Source: Pontibacter roseus DSM 17521 (GTDB lineage Bacteria; Bacteroidota; Bacteroidia; Cytophagales; Hymenobacteraceae). Taken from it: a DNA stretch of 64,000 nt. The stretch is from NCBI RefSeq assembly GCF_000373265.1, contig NZ_KB890768.1, positions 62,001 to 126,000 of the forward strand, given 5' to 3'. Positions within the stretch are counted from its first letter, which is position 1; each line of letters begins with the position of its first letter. The position numbers were made by a program, and so were the translations under genes. Below are positions 26,580 through 35,073 of this stretch, piece by piece. The notes beneath the pieces are model-generated. The model worked only from the letters and a program-made list of their open reading frames with translations. It did not search any database and was not told the DNA's origin.

Positions 26580-27065
26580 ATGGCACCTAAGGTAAAGACC
26601 ACAACCAGGCGACTCAGAAAACCGGTGGAACTACGGGACATGTTAGGGAACGTATACCTCACCCTGCTCTCGAAAAAAGACTACCTGGAAGCGAAGTGGA
26701 CTGGCCACATCACGGCAGACGACGTAGTAAGTGCTGCTCAGGTACACCTGGAACTGCTACGGAATGGTTGCCATCCCAAGCTGCTCAACGACAAATCAGA
26801 GGTTACCGGTGACTGGCAGGACGCCAACGATTGGCTTGAGTTCGAATGGTTGCCCAAGGCTTTCGCATCGGGTCTCCGCTGCATGGCCCATGTCTTCTCA
26901 GAGAACATGTTCAGCAGGCTGGCGGCCATTGACTTGCAGAAGCGAATTACGCCAGAGCTTTGCATGGAGAACTTCAACGAACGGGAGGCAGCCGAAACCT
27001 GGCTCATCAACTGTGACGTATCCGGAGCCGGCACCTCGCGGGCCGCTAATCCTAACGGATATTAG
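26580..27065 (+). CDS. STAS/SpoIIAA-like protein
   Basis: 161 residues. The fold pattern (LTLLSKKDYLEAKWTGHIT, a helix AAQVHLELLRNG, LLNDKSEVTGDWQDANDWLE, LRCMAHVFS) is that of SpoIIAA-like/STAS domains found as stand-alone proteins in Cytophagales. It shares W-x-G-x-(I/V), LND, WLEFEWLP-like and LR-x-x-AHV positions with the protein at 54575-55006, so the two are paralogues. Role unknown, perhaps signalling or membrane-lipid binding. It overlaps the convergent gene at 27052-27255 by 14 bp. Confidence 0.78.
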   Translation: MAPKVKTTTRRLRKPVELRDMLGNVYLTLLSKKDYLEAKWTGHITADDVVSAAQVHLELLRNGCHPKLLNDKSEVTGDWQDANDWLEFEWLPKAFASGLRCMAHVFSENMFSRLAAIDLQKRITPELCMENFNEREAAETWLINCDVSGAGTSRAANPNGY

Positions 27066-27255
27066 CGGCTACCGCCTGAGGAGCAACGGCAGTGATGACT
27101 ACCGTATCGAGCAGCACATCCATCACAGGGGCCTCTACCTCTGCCATTACGGCTGGTCTGGAAACATTCTCCTGAGAAACTGGAGCGGTGGTGTCGTGCT
27201 GAAGGGCAAGACCAAAACAAGAAACTGTGGCGGCGATAACGAATAATACTTTCAT
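27052..27255 (-). CDS. Small secreted protein of unknown function
   Basis: 67 residues. The N-terminal hydrophobic signal segment (MKVLFVIAATVSCFGLAL) is followed by a short Ala/Val-rich tail with no recognised motif. Reality is supported by an almost ideal promoter (27294-27324) 38 nt upstream. Cleavage would leave a peptide of about 45 residues. Confidence 0.6.
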   Translation of the reverse strand: MKVLFVIAATVSCFGLALQHDTTAPVSQENVSRPAVMAEVEAPVMDVLLDTVVITAVAPQAVAANIR

Positions 27256-27293
27256 GGCTTTGTTGTTTATGTGGTTATGAATAATTACTGTGA

Positions 27294-27324
27294 CAAAGAT
27301 ATCTTATAGTACTTTGTTATGCAA
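27294..27324 (-). promoter_or_regulatory. Promoter TTG - N20 - TATCTTTG
   Basis: On the minus strand TTG (27322-27324), exactly 20 nt, then TATCTTTG (27294-27301). This is one of the best matches in the window to the Bacteroidota primary-sigma consensus, and it drives the small secreted gene. Confidence 0.75.
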
Positions 27325-27553
27325 GGTACTGTTGCAGTAACTACTACCCTATTATACCAACTACCAAAATTTGTCCGTGAACCGCTCGGGAAACCGGACG
27401 AACAGCGCGCTCTTATTTTCGTCATAAAGGTCAATTTTTAGGTTGTATCTTTATATTTAAATCCATCTATTTATGGAGAAACATAGCCTCAGGACTCCCA
27501 ATAGTGACTAAGCCGGAATTTCCATTTACCTTCGTGGTCTGAATAGAGACAGT

Positions 27554-29038
27554 ATGCAGGAAATAAAAGAGAAGGACCAGGTTGGGGAAGAACAGTCCGG
27601 GACGGGTTTTAAGCGCGAAATAACGCTTTTTGACGCCATCATGATTGTGACAGGCGGCATGATTGGCTCCGGTATATTCATGGTGACATCTTCCATCTCC
27701 AGTGAGGTAGTCTCGCCGGGCAATGTGCTGCTGGTGTGGGCGCTCTCGGGCTTCCTGACCATGGTGGGCGCCGTGAGTTATGGCGAGCTGTCTTCGATGT
27801 TCCCGAAAGTGGGCGGGCAATATGTCTACCTGAAGGAGGCATACAACAAGATGGTAGCCTTCCTGTATGGCTGGACGCTGTTTCTGGTGATACAGACCGG
27901 TGTGATTGCAGCCGTTGGCGTGGCCTTTGCCAGCTTCACCGGCGTGCTCATCCCTTGGTTCAGCGAGAGCAACGTGCTCTTTGCCGTTGGCGGCTTCAAG
28001 TTCACCACGGTGCAGCTGCTGGCTATTGCCAGTATCGTCTACCTAACCTACATCAACTCCCGTGGCGTGAAGAGCGGCAAGCTCATCCAGAACATCTTCG
28101 GCAGCACCAAACTGATTGCCTTGTTCGGGCTCATCCTGTTTGGGTTGCTCTTTGGGGTGAACGAAACCGCCGTGCAGGCTAACTTCTCTGACTTCTGGGG
28201 CGCCACGGCCGCCGCGACAGGCACAGGTCCTATACCTCCCTCAGGCTGGGCCCTGATAACGGCGGTAGGTATAGCCATGGTGGGCGCGCTTTTCTCCGCC
28301 GATTCCTGGAACAACATTGGTTTCTCAGGCGATGAAATCGTCAACCCAAAACGCACCATTGTGCTGAGCATGGTGATAGGCAGCGCCATTGTGATGGGTT
28401 TGTACCTCATCATCAACCTGGTATACCTGCTGGTGCTTCCCCTGAACGGCGACCCTAACGCGGCTGGCATTGTAGCTAAAGGTATAACGAACGCACCCGG
28501 CGGACTGGTGGCTACGGCTGTGGCTGAAGTCATTGGGGGTTATCCGGCCACTGTCGCCATTGCCGTGCTGATTATGATTTCCACGTTCGGCTGCAACAAT
28601 GGCGCAATCCTTTCAGGTGCCAGGGTATACTACGCCATCGCCAAAGACGGCTTGTTCTTCGAGAAGATGGGGAGGCTGAACAAAAATGGTGTTCCGGCTG
28701 TGGCGCTGTGGCTGCAATGCCTCTGGGCCTGCCTCCTCTGCCTTTCCGGCACCTATAACAACCTGCTCGACTACGTGATATTCGCAGTGATGCTGTTCTA
28801 CATCCTGACCATTGTGGGGGTGTTCGTGCTGCGCGTGAGGCGCCCGGACCTGAACCGTCCGTACAAGGCGTTTGGCTACCCAATCCTGCCGGCCATGTAC
28901 GTGATTCTCGCCTCCGCCATCTGCCTTATCCTGCTCATCTACAGGCCTACGTATACCTGGCCAGGGCTCATCATAGTAGGCTTGGGCATACCTGTGTTCT
29001 ACTTCTTTGGGAACAAGTTCCGGGAAGAAAAGGAGTAA
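27554..29038 (+). CDS. APC-family amino acid permease
   Basis: 494 residues with about 12 membrane helices. The APC signature is MIVTGGMIGSGIFM in TM1, then GAVSYGELSSMFPKVGGQYVYL in TM3 and SADSWNNIGFSGDEIVNPKR in TM6 (shown in parts). Closest in style to LAT-type exchangers and uptake systems for neutral amino acids; substrate not determinable. A 30-residue hydrophilic N-terminus precedes TM1. A strong terminator follows at 29059. Confidence 0.9.
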   Translation: MQEIKEKDQVGEEQSGTGFKREITLFDAIMIVTGGMIGSGIFMVTSSISSEVVSPGNVLLVWALSGFLTMVGAVSYGELSSMFPKVGGQYVYLKEAYNKMVAFLYGWTLFLVIQTGVIAAVGVAFASFTGVLIPWFSESNVLFAVGGFKFTTVQLLAIASIVYLTYINSRGVKSGKLIQNIFGSTKLIALFGLILFGLLFGVNETAVQANFSDFWGATAAATGTGPIPPSGWALITAVGIAMVGALFSADSWNNIGFSGDEIVNPKRTIVLSMVIGSAIVMGLYLIINLVYLLVLPLNGDPNAAGIVAKGITNAPGGLVATAVAEVIGGYPATVAIAVLIMISTFGCNNGAILSGARVYYAIAKDGLFFEKMGRLNKNGVPAVALWLQCLWACLLCLSGTYNNLLDYVIFAVMLFYILTIVGVFVLRVRRPDLNRPYKAFGYPILPAMYVILASAICLILLIYRPTYTWPGLIIVGLGIPVFYFFGNKFREEKE

Positions 29039-29058
29039 CTCCTTCTTTATACAATGTG

Positions 29059-29088
29059 AAAGCCCGCTGGTATGTGCGGGCTTTTTTT
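29059..29088 (+). terminator. Intrinsic terminator of the permease gene
   Basis: AAAGCCCGC and GCGGGCTTT form a 9-bp stem with an 8-nt loop, followed by a run of T. Confidence 0.85.
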
Positions 29089-29212
29089 ATTATAGGCCTT
29101 TGATGAGAAACAAACCGCCATACCTGCTATAACAATCTCAAGGACATATTTACTTTTTTCAATTCGATTTTCTATTTTAGTACCTCATTAAGTAAGCCGA
29201 CCCTCCTCTACT

Positions 29213-30160
29213 ATGAAAAAAAGAACCAAAGGCATGTTGATGGCTGGGGCATTCCTCACGTTGGCCGCCACGGCACTGCTGATTCGCGCTGACATACCTG
29301 CCGAAGAACTGGAGGCGAGGTATAGCTCCCCTTCCTCCCGCTTCATGCACCTGGACGGGGCGAGGCTGCACTACCGTGACGAGGGGCAAGGCGCTCCCAT
29401 CGTGCTGCTGCACGGCACCGCCGCCTCCCTCAACACCTGGGATGGTTGGACTTCCAAACTCAGCAAAAGCCACCGCGTGCTGCGTCTGGACCTGCCTGGT
29501 TTTGGCCTCACCGGCCGCAACGCCACCGATACCTACTCCATTGACTACTACAGTGATTTGCTGCTGCACTTCCTCGACAGCCTGGGTATAGAGAAAGCGC
29601 ATATCGGCGGCAGCTCCCTGGGCGGACAGATTGCTTATGATTTTGCCGCCTCGCACCCGGAGCGGGTACAAAAACTCATCCTGGTGTCGCCCACCGGCGT
29701 TACCAATGCCAACGACAAACGCATCTCCATGCCCTTCCGGATGGCACAGACGCCCTTGCTCAAGCACTCTCTCAAGTACATCACGCCGCGCTTCATTGTG
29801 GAGCAGAGCCTGAAAGAGGTATACGGCGACGACAGCAGGCTCCACGATGACATTATCACAATGAGCCATGACCTCTTGCTGCGCGAAGGCAACCGCCAGG
29901 CCTTCATCGCCCGCATGAACACCATTGATGCCGACAACCTACACAAGTTGGGGCAGGTGCAGGCTCCTACGCTCATCCTGTGGGGCGATGCCGACGCCTG
30001 GGTACCGGCCACTGATGCAAAGCACTTTCAGCAGCACATTAAAGGGGCGCAGCTCAAGCTATACCCGGGGGCGGGACACATTCCGATGGAGGAACTGGCG
30101 CAGCAGACGGCACAGGACGCCCTGTTGTTCCTGAGCCCTTCGACGGCCCAAAAGGATTAG
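29213..30160 (+). CDS. Alpha/beta hydrolase, membrane-anchored or secreted
   Basis: 315 residues. A basic start and one hydrophobic segment (residues 8-25) suggest an anchor or signal. The alpha/beta fold shows LLHGTAAS (oxyanion loop), GSSLGG nucleophile elbow (Ser 135), LWGDADAWVP (Asp) and GAGHIPMEE (His). Family members hydrolyse esters, epoxides or haloalkanes; substrate unknown. It may be co-transcribed with the next alpha/beta hydrolase, though a -7-like box lies between them. Confidence 0.88.
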   Translation: MKKRTKGMLMAGAFLTLAATALLIRADIPAEELEARYSSPSSRFMHLDGARLHYRDEGQGAPIVLLHGTAASLNTWDGWTSKLSKSHRVLRLDLPGFGLTGRNATDTYSIDYYSDLLLHFLDSLGIEKAHIGGSSLGGQIAYDFAASHPERVQKLILVSPTGVTNANDKRISMPFRMAQTPLLKHSLKYITPRFIVEQSLKEVYGDDSRLHDDIITMSHDLLLREGNRQAFIARMNTIDADNLHKLGQVQAPTLILWGDADAWVPATDAKHFQQHIKGAQLKLYPGAGHIPMEELAQQTAQDALLFLSPSTAQKD

Positions 30161-30172
30161 GCAGAAAAGCCG

Positions 30173-30180
30173 TAGCTTTG
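30173..30180 (+). promoter_or_regulatory. Possible -7 element
   Basis: TAGCTTTG matches TAnnTTTG 40 nt before the ATG at 30220. There is no clear -33 partner. Confidence 0.35.
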
Positions 30181-30219
30181 CATCAGTAACCGGGGCATTT
30201 GTCCCAATACCAAAGCTAC

Positions 30220-30879
30220 ATGAGTACAGTCTATTTCATCAGTGGGCTGGGGGCGGATGAGCGGATGTTCCAGTTTCTGCACATCCACTGCCAAAACAGG
30301 GTATACGTGTACTGGATTCAGCCAGAAACCAACGAGCCGCTGCACGACTATGCCCGCAGGCTGGCAACACAAATCACTGAGCCGAACCCCATCCTGATAG
30401 GTATGTCGTTTGGCGGAGTGGTGGCCATTGAGTTGGCGAAGTTTCTGCACCCGCGCAAGACCATCCTTATCTCCAGCATCGCCAGCAGCCAGTCGCTGCC
30501 CTGGTACTACCGCCTGATGGGTTTCCTGCGGCTGCACCAACTCATCCCGGTGCCACTGCTCAAGCGCTTCCACTTTTTAGCGCCTATGCTGTTTGGCGCG
30601 GCCACGCTGGCCGAAAGAGCGCTATTGAAGCAAGTGATACTGGAAACAGACCCGCATTTCTTGCGCTGGGCGCTGGGCCAGCTACTTGCCTGGAAGCAGC
30701 CGGAACGGTATGATAACGTGGTCATGATACACGGTACCGCCGACTACATCCTGCCCATGCGGGAGCATCCCAACATCATCAAGATAAAAGATGCCGGCCA
30801 CCTGATGGTTTTGAGCCATGCATCGGAGATAAGTGCTAAATTGAATCAAATTCTAGAGGAAGTCATCCATGTCAGATAA
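30220..30879 (+). CDS. Alpha/beta hydrolase
   Basis: 219 residues from the ATG at 30220; an upstream GTG/ATG-type start at 30199 is less likely. The nucleophile elbow is GMSFGG (Ser 63), preceded by FISGLGADERMF as the oxyanion region. Late motifs HGTADYILP and KDAGHLMV give the Asp and His. Short length and lack of a lid suggest a compact esterase or lipase-like enzyme. Its 3' end overlaps the next gene by 11 bp, so they are co-translated. Confidence 0.83.
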   Translation: MSTVYFISGLGADERMFQFLHIHCQNRVYVYWIQPETNEPLHDYARRLATQITEPNPILIGMSFGGVVAIELAKFLHPRKTILISSIASSQSLPWYYRLMGFLRLHQLIPVPLLKRFHFLAPMLFGAATLAERALLKQVILETDPHFLRWALGQLLAWKQPERYDNVVMIHGTADYILPMREHPNIIKIKDAGHLMVLSHASEISAKLNQILEEVIHVR

Positions 30880-31123
30880 AAAGAAATTCATCATCACCAC
30901 GCCAGACGGTACGCAGGCCGACCTGACGAACGCCCGCACGCTCAAGAGCAATAACCTATACCCGTTTGGCAGGCACAACTACTCCATCTATGAGACGCCG
31001 GAGGGCCTTTTTGTGAGAGGTTATAACAGCGGAGAACGTGAAATTATGCTCACCGGCTTCGTGATGCTGGACGAGGCCACTGCCCGTAGCTATACCCATA
31101 CCTACACCCGCGAAGACGACTAA
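30869..31123 (+). CDS. Small cytoplasmic protein of unknown function
   Basis: 84 residues, no signal or membrane segment. Charged N-terminus (MSDKKKFIITTPDG) and a compact alternating pattern; no family recognised. It overlaps the hydrolase gene by 11 bp and is followed 2 bp later by the FAD oxidoreductase gene, so it sits in an operon and is likely translated. Confidence 0.7.
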   Translation: MSDKKKFIITTPDGTQADLTNARTLKSNNLYPFGRHNYSIYETPEGLFVRGYNSGEREIMLTGFVMLDEATARSYTHTYTREDD

Positions 31124-31125
31124 GC

Positions 31126-32265
31126 ATGCAGCTCAGCTATTGGGAGAAAGACACCTACTTCAGCAACATCGATGTCCTGATAATCGGGAGTGGCATTGTG
31201 GGGCTGAACGCGGCCCTGCACCTCAAAACGCAGCAACCCAAGCTGAAGGTGGTGGTACTGGAACGCGGCCTGCTGCCAACAGGCGCCAGTTCCAAAAATG
31301 CTGGTTTCGCCTGCTTCGGAAGCCCCTCTGAACTGCTTGACGATTTGAGCCGCCATACCGAGGAGGAAGTGTTCGCACTGGTAGAGCGCCGCTGGAAAGG
31401 TCTGCAGCGCCTGCGCCAAAACCTTGGTGACGCCACCATCGACTACCACCGCTGGGGCGGCTATGAACTGTTTGAGCAGTCGCAGGAGCCGCTTTATGAG
31501 GAATGCCTGGACCGCTTGCCGTACCTGAACAGGCAACTGCAACAGGTAACAGGCGAACAGGAAGTGTTCCGCCAAGCGGACCATAAAATCAGTCAATTCG
31601 GCTTCAGAAATGTGGCCCACCTGCTGGAGAGCACCGCCGAGGGGCAGATAGACACTGGCAAAATGATTCTGGCGCTCACGCAGAAAGTGCAGTCGCTGGG
31701 TGTGTTAGTGCTCAACGGGCTGGAGGTGCTGGAATTGCAGGAGGAGGACAAAGGTATAACCGCCGCCACCGCGCAAGGTATAGCTATACATGCGCGGGCA
31801 GCGCTGGTGGCCACCAACGGCTTTGCCCAACAATTGCTTCCCCAGGTGCAGGTTATACCTGCCCGGGCGCAGGTGCTCATCACAGAGCCCATCCCAAATC
31901 TTAAACTCAAAGGGACCTTTCACTTCGACCACGGCTACTATTACTTCCGGAACATCGGTAACCGCATACTTTTCGGGGGCGGCCGCAACCTAGATTTCAA
32001 GACAGAGGAGACCACTGCCTTGGGCCTGACTGAACTGGTGCAGCACAGACTGGAGCAACTCTTGCGGGAAGTCATCCTGCCCGACACACCGTTTGAGGTG
32101 GCGCACCGCTGGAGCGGCATCATGGGGGTTGGCACTGCCAAAACCACCATTGTGCAACCGGTATCGGAGCATGTGTTCTGCGCCGTGCGTATGGGCGGCA
32201 TGGGCGTGGCCATTGGCTCCCTTGTAGGGGAAGAGGGAGCGGATTTGGTGTTGAAGGCGCTGTAA
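31126..32265 (+). CDS. FAD-dependent oxidoreductase (DAO family)
   Basis: 379 residues. The dinucleotide-binding motif DVLIIGSGIVGLNAALHL (GSGIVG at 21-26) opens the protein. LLPTGASSKNAGFACFG follows in the FAD-pyrophosphate region, and the C-terminal RWSGIMG and VRMGGMGVAIGS close the FAD site. The DAO family oxidises amines and amino acids (D-amino-acid, glycine or sarcosine oxidase types); substrate unknown. Last gene of the operon starting at 30220, closed by a terminator. Confidence 0.88.
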   Translation: MQLSYWEKDTYFSNIDVLIIGSGIVGLNAALHLKTQQPKLKVVVLERGLLPTGASSKNAGFACFGSPSELLDDLSRHTEEEVFALVERRWKGLQRLRQNLGDATIDYHRWGGYELFEQSQEPLYEECLDRLPYLNRQLQQVTGEQEVFRQADHKISQFGFRNVAHLLESTAEGQIDTGKMILALTQKVQSLGVLVLNGLEVLELQEEDKGITAATAQGIAIHARAALVATNGFAQQLLPQVQVIPARAQVLITEPIPNLKLKGTFHFDHGYYYFRNIGNRILFGGGRNLDFKTEETTALGLTELVQHRLEQLLREVILPDTPFEVAHRWSGIMGVGTAKTTIVQPVSEHVFCAVRMGGMGVAIGSLVGEEGADLVLKAL

Positions 32266-32295
32266 TACCGAATTTCCACACAATCAGACATAAAA

Positions 32296-32326
32296 AAAGG
32301 TAAACCAGCTTGGGCTTACCTTTTTC
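32296..32326 (+). terminator. Intrinsic terminator of the oxidoreductase operon
   Basis: AAAGGTAA pairs with TTACCTTT, with inner CCA/TGG pairs, followed by TTC. Confidence 0.7.
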
Positions 32327-32347
32327 ATTTGCTATAAAAGCAGTTCC

Positions 32348-32566
32348 TTATATGTGTATCCATTGGCGCGTGGTCGTGGTGTTCATCATCCGAGGTCTCA
32401 ATGCCTCCTTCTCCGATTTATAAAACTCCTGGTACTCTTCTTCGCTCATTTCCTCACGCAGGGCAATGTGGAACTTGGCAAGTTCAGGGTATAATCTGTT
32501 ACGCTCCTGACGCTCCTGAGGGCTGTTCAAATTATAATCGTAAAAGGATTTAACAAAATTTTCCAT
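32348..32566 (-). CDS. Small acidic helical protein
   Basis: 72 residues, soluble, rich in Glu and Arg (REEMSEEEYQEFYKSEKEA), predicted mostly helical. Family not recognised. The ATG at 32566 lies in an AT-rich leader typical of promoters. The region upstream (32567-32711) contains no other supported gene. Confidence 0.65.
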   Translation of the reverse strand: MENFVKSFYDYNLNSPQERQERNRLYPELAKFHIALREEMSEEEYQEFYKSEKEALRPRMMNTTTTRQWIHI

Positions 32567-32711
32567 GAGTAATAAATTGGTTTTAAGTGAGTTGGAAAAC
32601 TATCTTACTCTCTAGCCACTTTTTAAGTTGTCTATATTTAGAAGCAGTTTTCCACAATCTGCACTCACTCATAGTAAACCCAAGAAAATTTACCGCTGGT
32701 ATTGGGAATAA

Positions 32712-32741
32712 AAAAGGCTCTACTAACCAGCAGAGCCTTTT
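32712..32741 (-). terminator. Intrinsic terminator for the minus-strand gene at 32819
   Basis: AAAAGGCTCT and AGAGCCTTTT form a 10-bp stem; on the minus strand a run of T follows, about 80 nt after the stop codon at 32819. Confidence 0.7.
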
Positions 32742-32818
32742 AATCAGATTGTCAGGTATTTATCAGATTTGCAGCAGCAAGCACCCGGAAAATGACGCCA
32801 TTTGTTAACCGCCATTCT

Positions 32819-33277
32819 CTATTGGCCCAGGTGCTTAAAGTATAGCCCGATGGCCACAAGCAGAAACTTGGTGAGCTCAGGAATCTCCTTGTTCATGGAG
32901 ATGTGACCCTGCCTGATAGAAAAATCACCTTGCTCGAAGCGCATGACCACATGGCCTGCTTCGTCAGTTAAGTCCCGGCTACTGTTCAGCGTCTTGCCTT
33001 GCAGCGTATACCGTTCACCAGTTACGAAGGTGGTGATGGTCTTGCCGAAGCTCGCTGTCTTGCTCATACCTACCACTTCGCCCTTGAAGCGAATCGTGAC
33101 ATCGTGTTCGAGCCAGCCTTGCCGCTGGAAATGAAGGCTGAGGCGCTCCGAAGAAAACTCAGCATCATTGCTGGTCCAGCCGCCAAACGCGAGCACGCCA
33201 ATCGGTCCGCTCTCCCCACTAACGGTATACCTGCGGGACGCCAGGCTTTCCTGTTGCCACTGCCATACCTCCATCAC
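32819..33277 (-). CDS. Small protein of unknown function
   Basis: 152 residues, beginning MMEVWQWQQESLASRR; the second Met may be the true start. Beta-rich throughout (RYTVSGESGPIGVLAFGGW, VTIRFKGEVVGMSKT, ERYTLQGKTLNSS) with a hydrophobic C-terminal helix (KFLLVAIGLYFKHL) that could touch the membrane. No family recognised. It starts 2 bp after the M49-like gene stop at 33280 and is probably translated with it. Confidence 0.7.
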   Translation of the reverse strand: MMEVWQWQQESLASRRYTVSGESGPIGVLAFGGWTSNDAEFSSERLSLHFQRQGWLEHDVTIRFKGEVVGMSKTASFGKTITTFVTGERYTLQGKTLNSSRDLTDEAGHVVMRFEQGDFSIRQGHISMNKEIPELTKFLLVAIGLYFKHLGQ

Positions 33278-33279
33278 GC

Positions 33280-34956
33280 TTACTTATTCAGGCCCAGCAC
33301 GTCCACGCCCTGTTCAAACACCACGTCCACCGGAATGTTCTTGCGGCTCAGGCGGTCCAGGTCTGCCTGCAGTTCGGCGCCAATCTGTCCCTGCTCATTC
33401 AGAAGCTTAGTCACGCCAGCGTAGTCGCCGTTGCCCTGCAGGGTCAGAATCAGCTCAGACAGCTTGTCCATGGCCTCGCCCATCTTCACGTAGTTCACGC
33501 GGTACTTGCCCGTCTGCGCATCCCGCTCAAAGGCGCCGTGGTCTTTAAAAAAGTTGAAGCGCACCATATTAGCCTTGCCATGCGCACTGGCCGCCCCGAA
33601 GCGCACCGAGCGGAAGATGCCCGCCATAAACGTGGTGTAATAGTCTTCCAGACTTCCGGATACTTCGCCCTTCTTGTGCAGCTGCGTAATCATGTACAGC
33701 CCCAGGATATCGGCTTTGCCTTCTTCCAAGGCAGAGCCTTGCTCCTTCAGCGCCTCGCGTACCGTTCCTTTGCCGTTGATGGTGTTCTTGATACCCAGAC
33801 CGTGCGCCACCTCATGGAACATGGTGTTGGCAAAGAAGGCATCAAACGTGATGTGCTTTTTCTGGTCATCAGCAATCAGTTCATCCGCTATCGGTACCAT
33901 GATTTTGTCGAACTTGGCCTGCATGGCATTTTTGAGCTGCAGACGGCGAGTGCCCTTCTTAAGCTGCACCTCCTCGTCGTTTGGCAGGTTGATGGCAATG
34001 GTCTTGCTGCCTGCGTTGCAGTCTCCGGCATAGTACACCACGTCGTAGGCGTTCAGGTCAGAATCGGTGCCTGGGGTTTCTTTCTTGTAATTGGCTGGCA
34101 CCGGTAGGCCGCGCTGCAACTCCGGCAGGAAAGCGGCATACTTCTCGAGGCGCTTGCTCCAGTCCATGTCCTTAATCAGAACATAGGCTTCATGAGCCGC
34201 TTTGTAGCCGAAGAGCTTGTCCTCATAGGTTTCAATTGGGCCGATTACCACATCAATGCGGTTGTTTTTCATGTCCATCCAGGCGAGGTCGCTGGGTTGG
34301 TAATTATCTGTGAGGAGGGCGTCGGCACGAAGCGTCAGGTATTTTTTCAGGCCCGGCTCGTCAGCCAAACCAGCCGCCTGGCGCAGCAGGTCGGAGGCGC
34401 GCTTCACCTCTTCCTTGAACTGCACATGGTAGGGTACAGTGATGAGTTGGCCATTGGCGTCGCGTCGCAGAAAGGTATACTGGCTGGCCTTGTCCTCCAA
34501 GTTAGCTTTCTCAAACTCTTCCTTCGTCATATCGTGGGGGTAGAAATTGGCCGCATCGGGCTTAGGTCCTACACCAGGTATAAAAGGCTCGTTGTTGTTG
34601 AGCCGGTCCCAGGGGCCATAGTTTATCTGCACAAACTGCTTGGCTGATGCATCGTTCAGGGCGTTCAGCAGGGAGTCTTGCTTGCCATAGGCCTCGTACC
34701 AGAAGAGTTTGTCCATGATGTCACCCGCCTCAATCAGCAACGGAATCATCTGGCGCTCCTTTGCGCTCAGGCCGCTCAGGTCAGCGGTCAGGCGCACGTT
34801 CGTGTACATGCTGAGCTTCTGCTGTAGGTCAGTGGAGGTGGTATCCGCCTGAGCGGTCTTGGTGGTTGTCTCGGCCTCAGTTGTGGTGCTGCCGCCGGAA
34901 CATCCGGCCGTAAGGGCGGCCAGGGCTGAGGCCAGTATAAGGTGACGTGGTTTCAT
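33280..34956 (-). CDS. M49-like zinc peptidase lipoprotein (dipeptidyl-peptidase III family)
   Basis: 558 residues. The lipobox LTAGC puts the lipidated Cys at residue 19, followed by a Thr-rich linker. HEVAH at 381-385 and EEGKAD at about 411-416 form the zinc site of the M49 family. Eukaryotic enzymes have HEXXGH; this bacterial form has plain HEXXH. M49 enzymes release dipeptides from peptide N-termini; bacterial relatives are sometimes annotated as Zn-dependent hydrolases. It is probably attached to the outer membrane and works in peptide turnover. Confidence 0.87.
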   Translation of the reverse strand: MKPRHLILASALAALTAGCSGGSTTTEAETTTKTAQADTTSTDLQQKLSMYTNVRLTADLSGLSAKERQMIPLLIEAGDIMDKLFWYEAYGKQDSLLNALNDASAKQFVQINYGPWDRLNNNEPFIPGVGPKPDAANFYPHDMTKEEFEKANLEDKASQYTFLRRDANGQLITVPYHVQFKEEVKRASDLLRQAAGLADEPGLKKYLTLRADALLTDNYQPSDLAWMDMKNNRIDVVIGPIETYEDKLFGYKAAHEAYVLIKDMDWSKRLEKYAAFLPELQRGLPVPANYKKETPGTDSDLNAYDVVYYAGDCNAGSKTIAINLPNDEEVQLKKGTRRLQLKNAMQAKFDKIMVPIADELIADDQKKHITFDAFFANTMFHEVAHGLGIKNTINGKGTVREALKEQGSALEEGKADILGLYMITQLHKKGEVSGSLEDYYTTFMAGIFRSVRFGAASAHGKANMVRFNFFKDHGAFERDAQTGKYRVNYVKMGEAMDKLSELILTLQGNGDYAGVTKLLNEQGQIGAELQADLDRLSRKNIPVDVVFEQGVDVLGLNK

Positions 34957-35011
34957 GCAGGTATAAGGTTAGTTTTATTTTTCAAGAGAAAGATACAGGA
35001 TTTGAGCTAAA

Positions 35012-35047
35012 AGAAAAAGCCGCTGCCCTTTGGCGGGGCAGCGGCTT
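35012..35047 (-). terminator. Intrinsic terminator of the deoxynucleoside kinase gene
   Basis: AAGCCGCTGCCC pairs perfectly (12 bp) with GGGCAGCGGCTT around a 7-nt loop. On the minus strand TTTTTCTTTT follows. Confidence 0.85.
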
Positions 35048-35073
35048 ATACTTATATGATGCTCTAGATTAAC

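Noticed and set aside
32587..32808. 73-codon + strand frame
   Set aside because: It runs through a terminator hairpin and has AT-rich non-coding composition.
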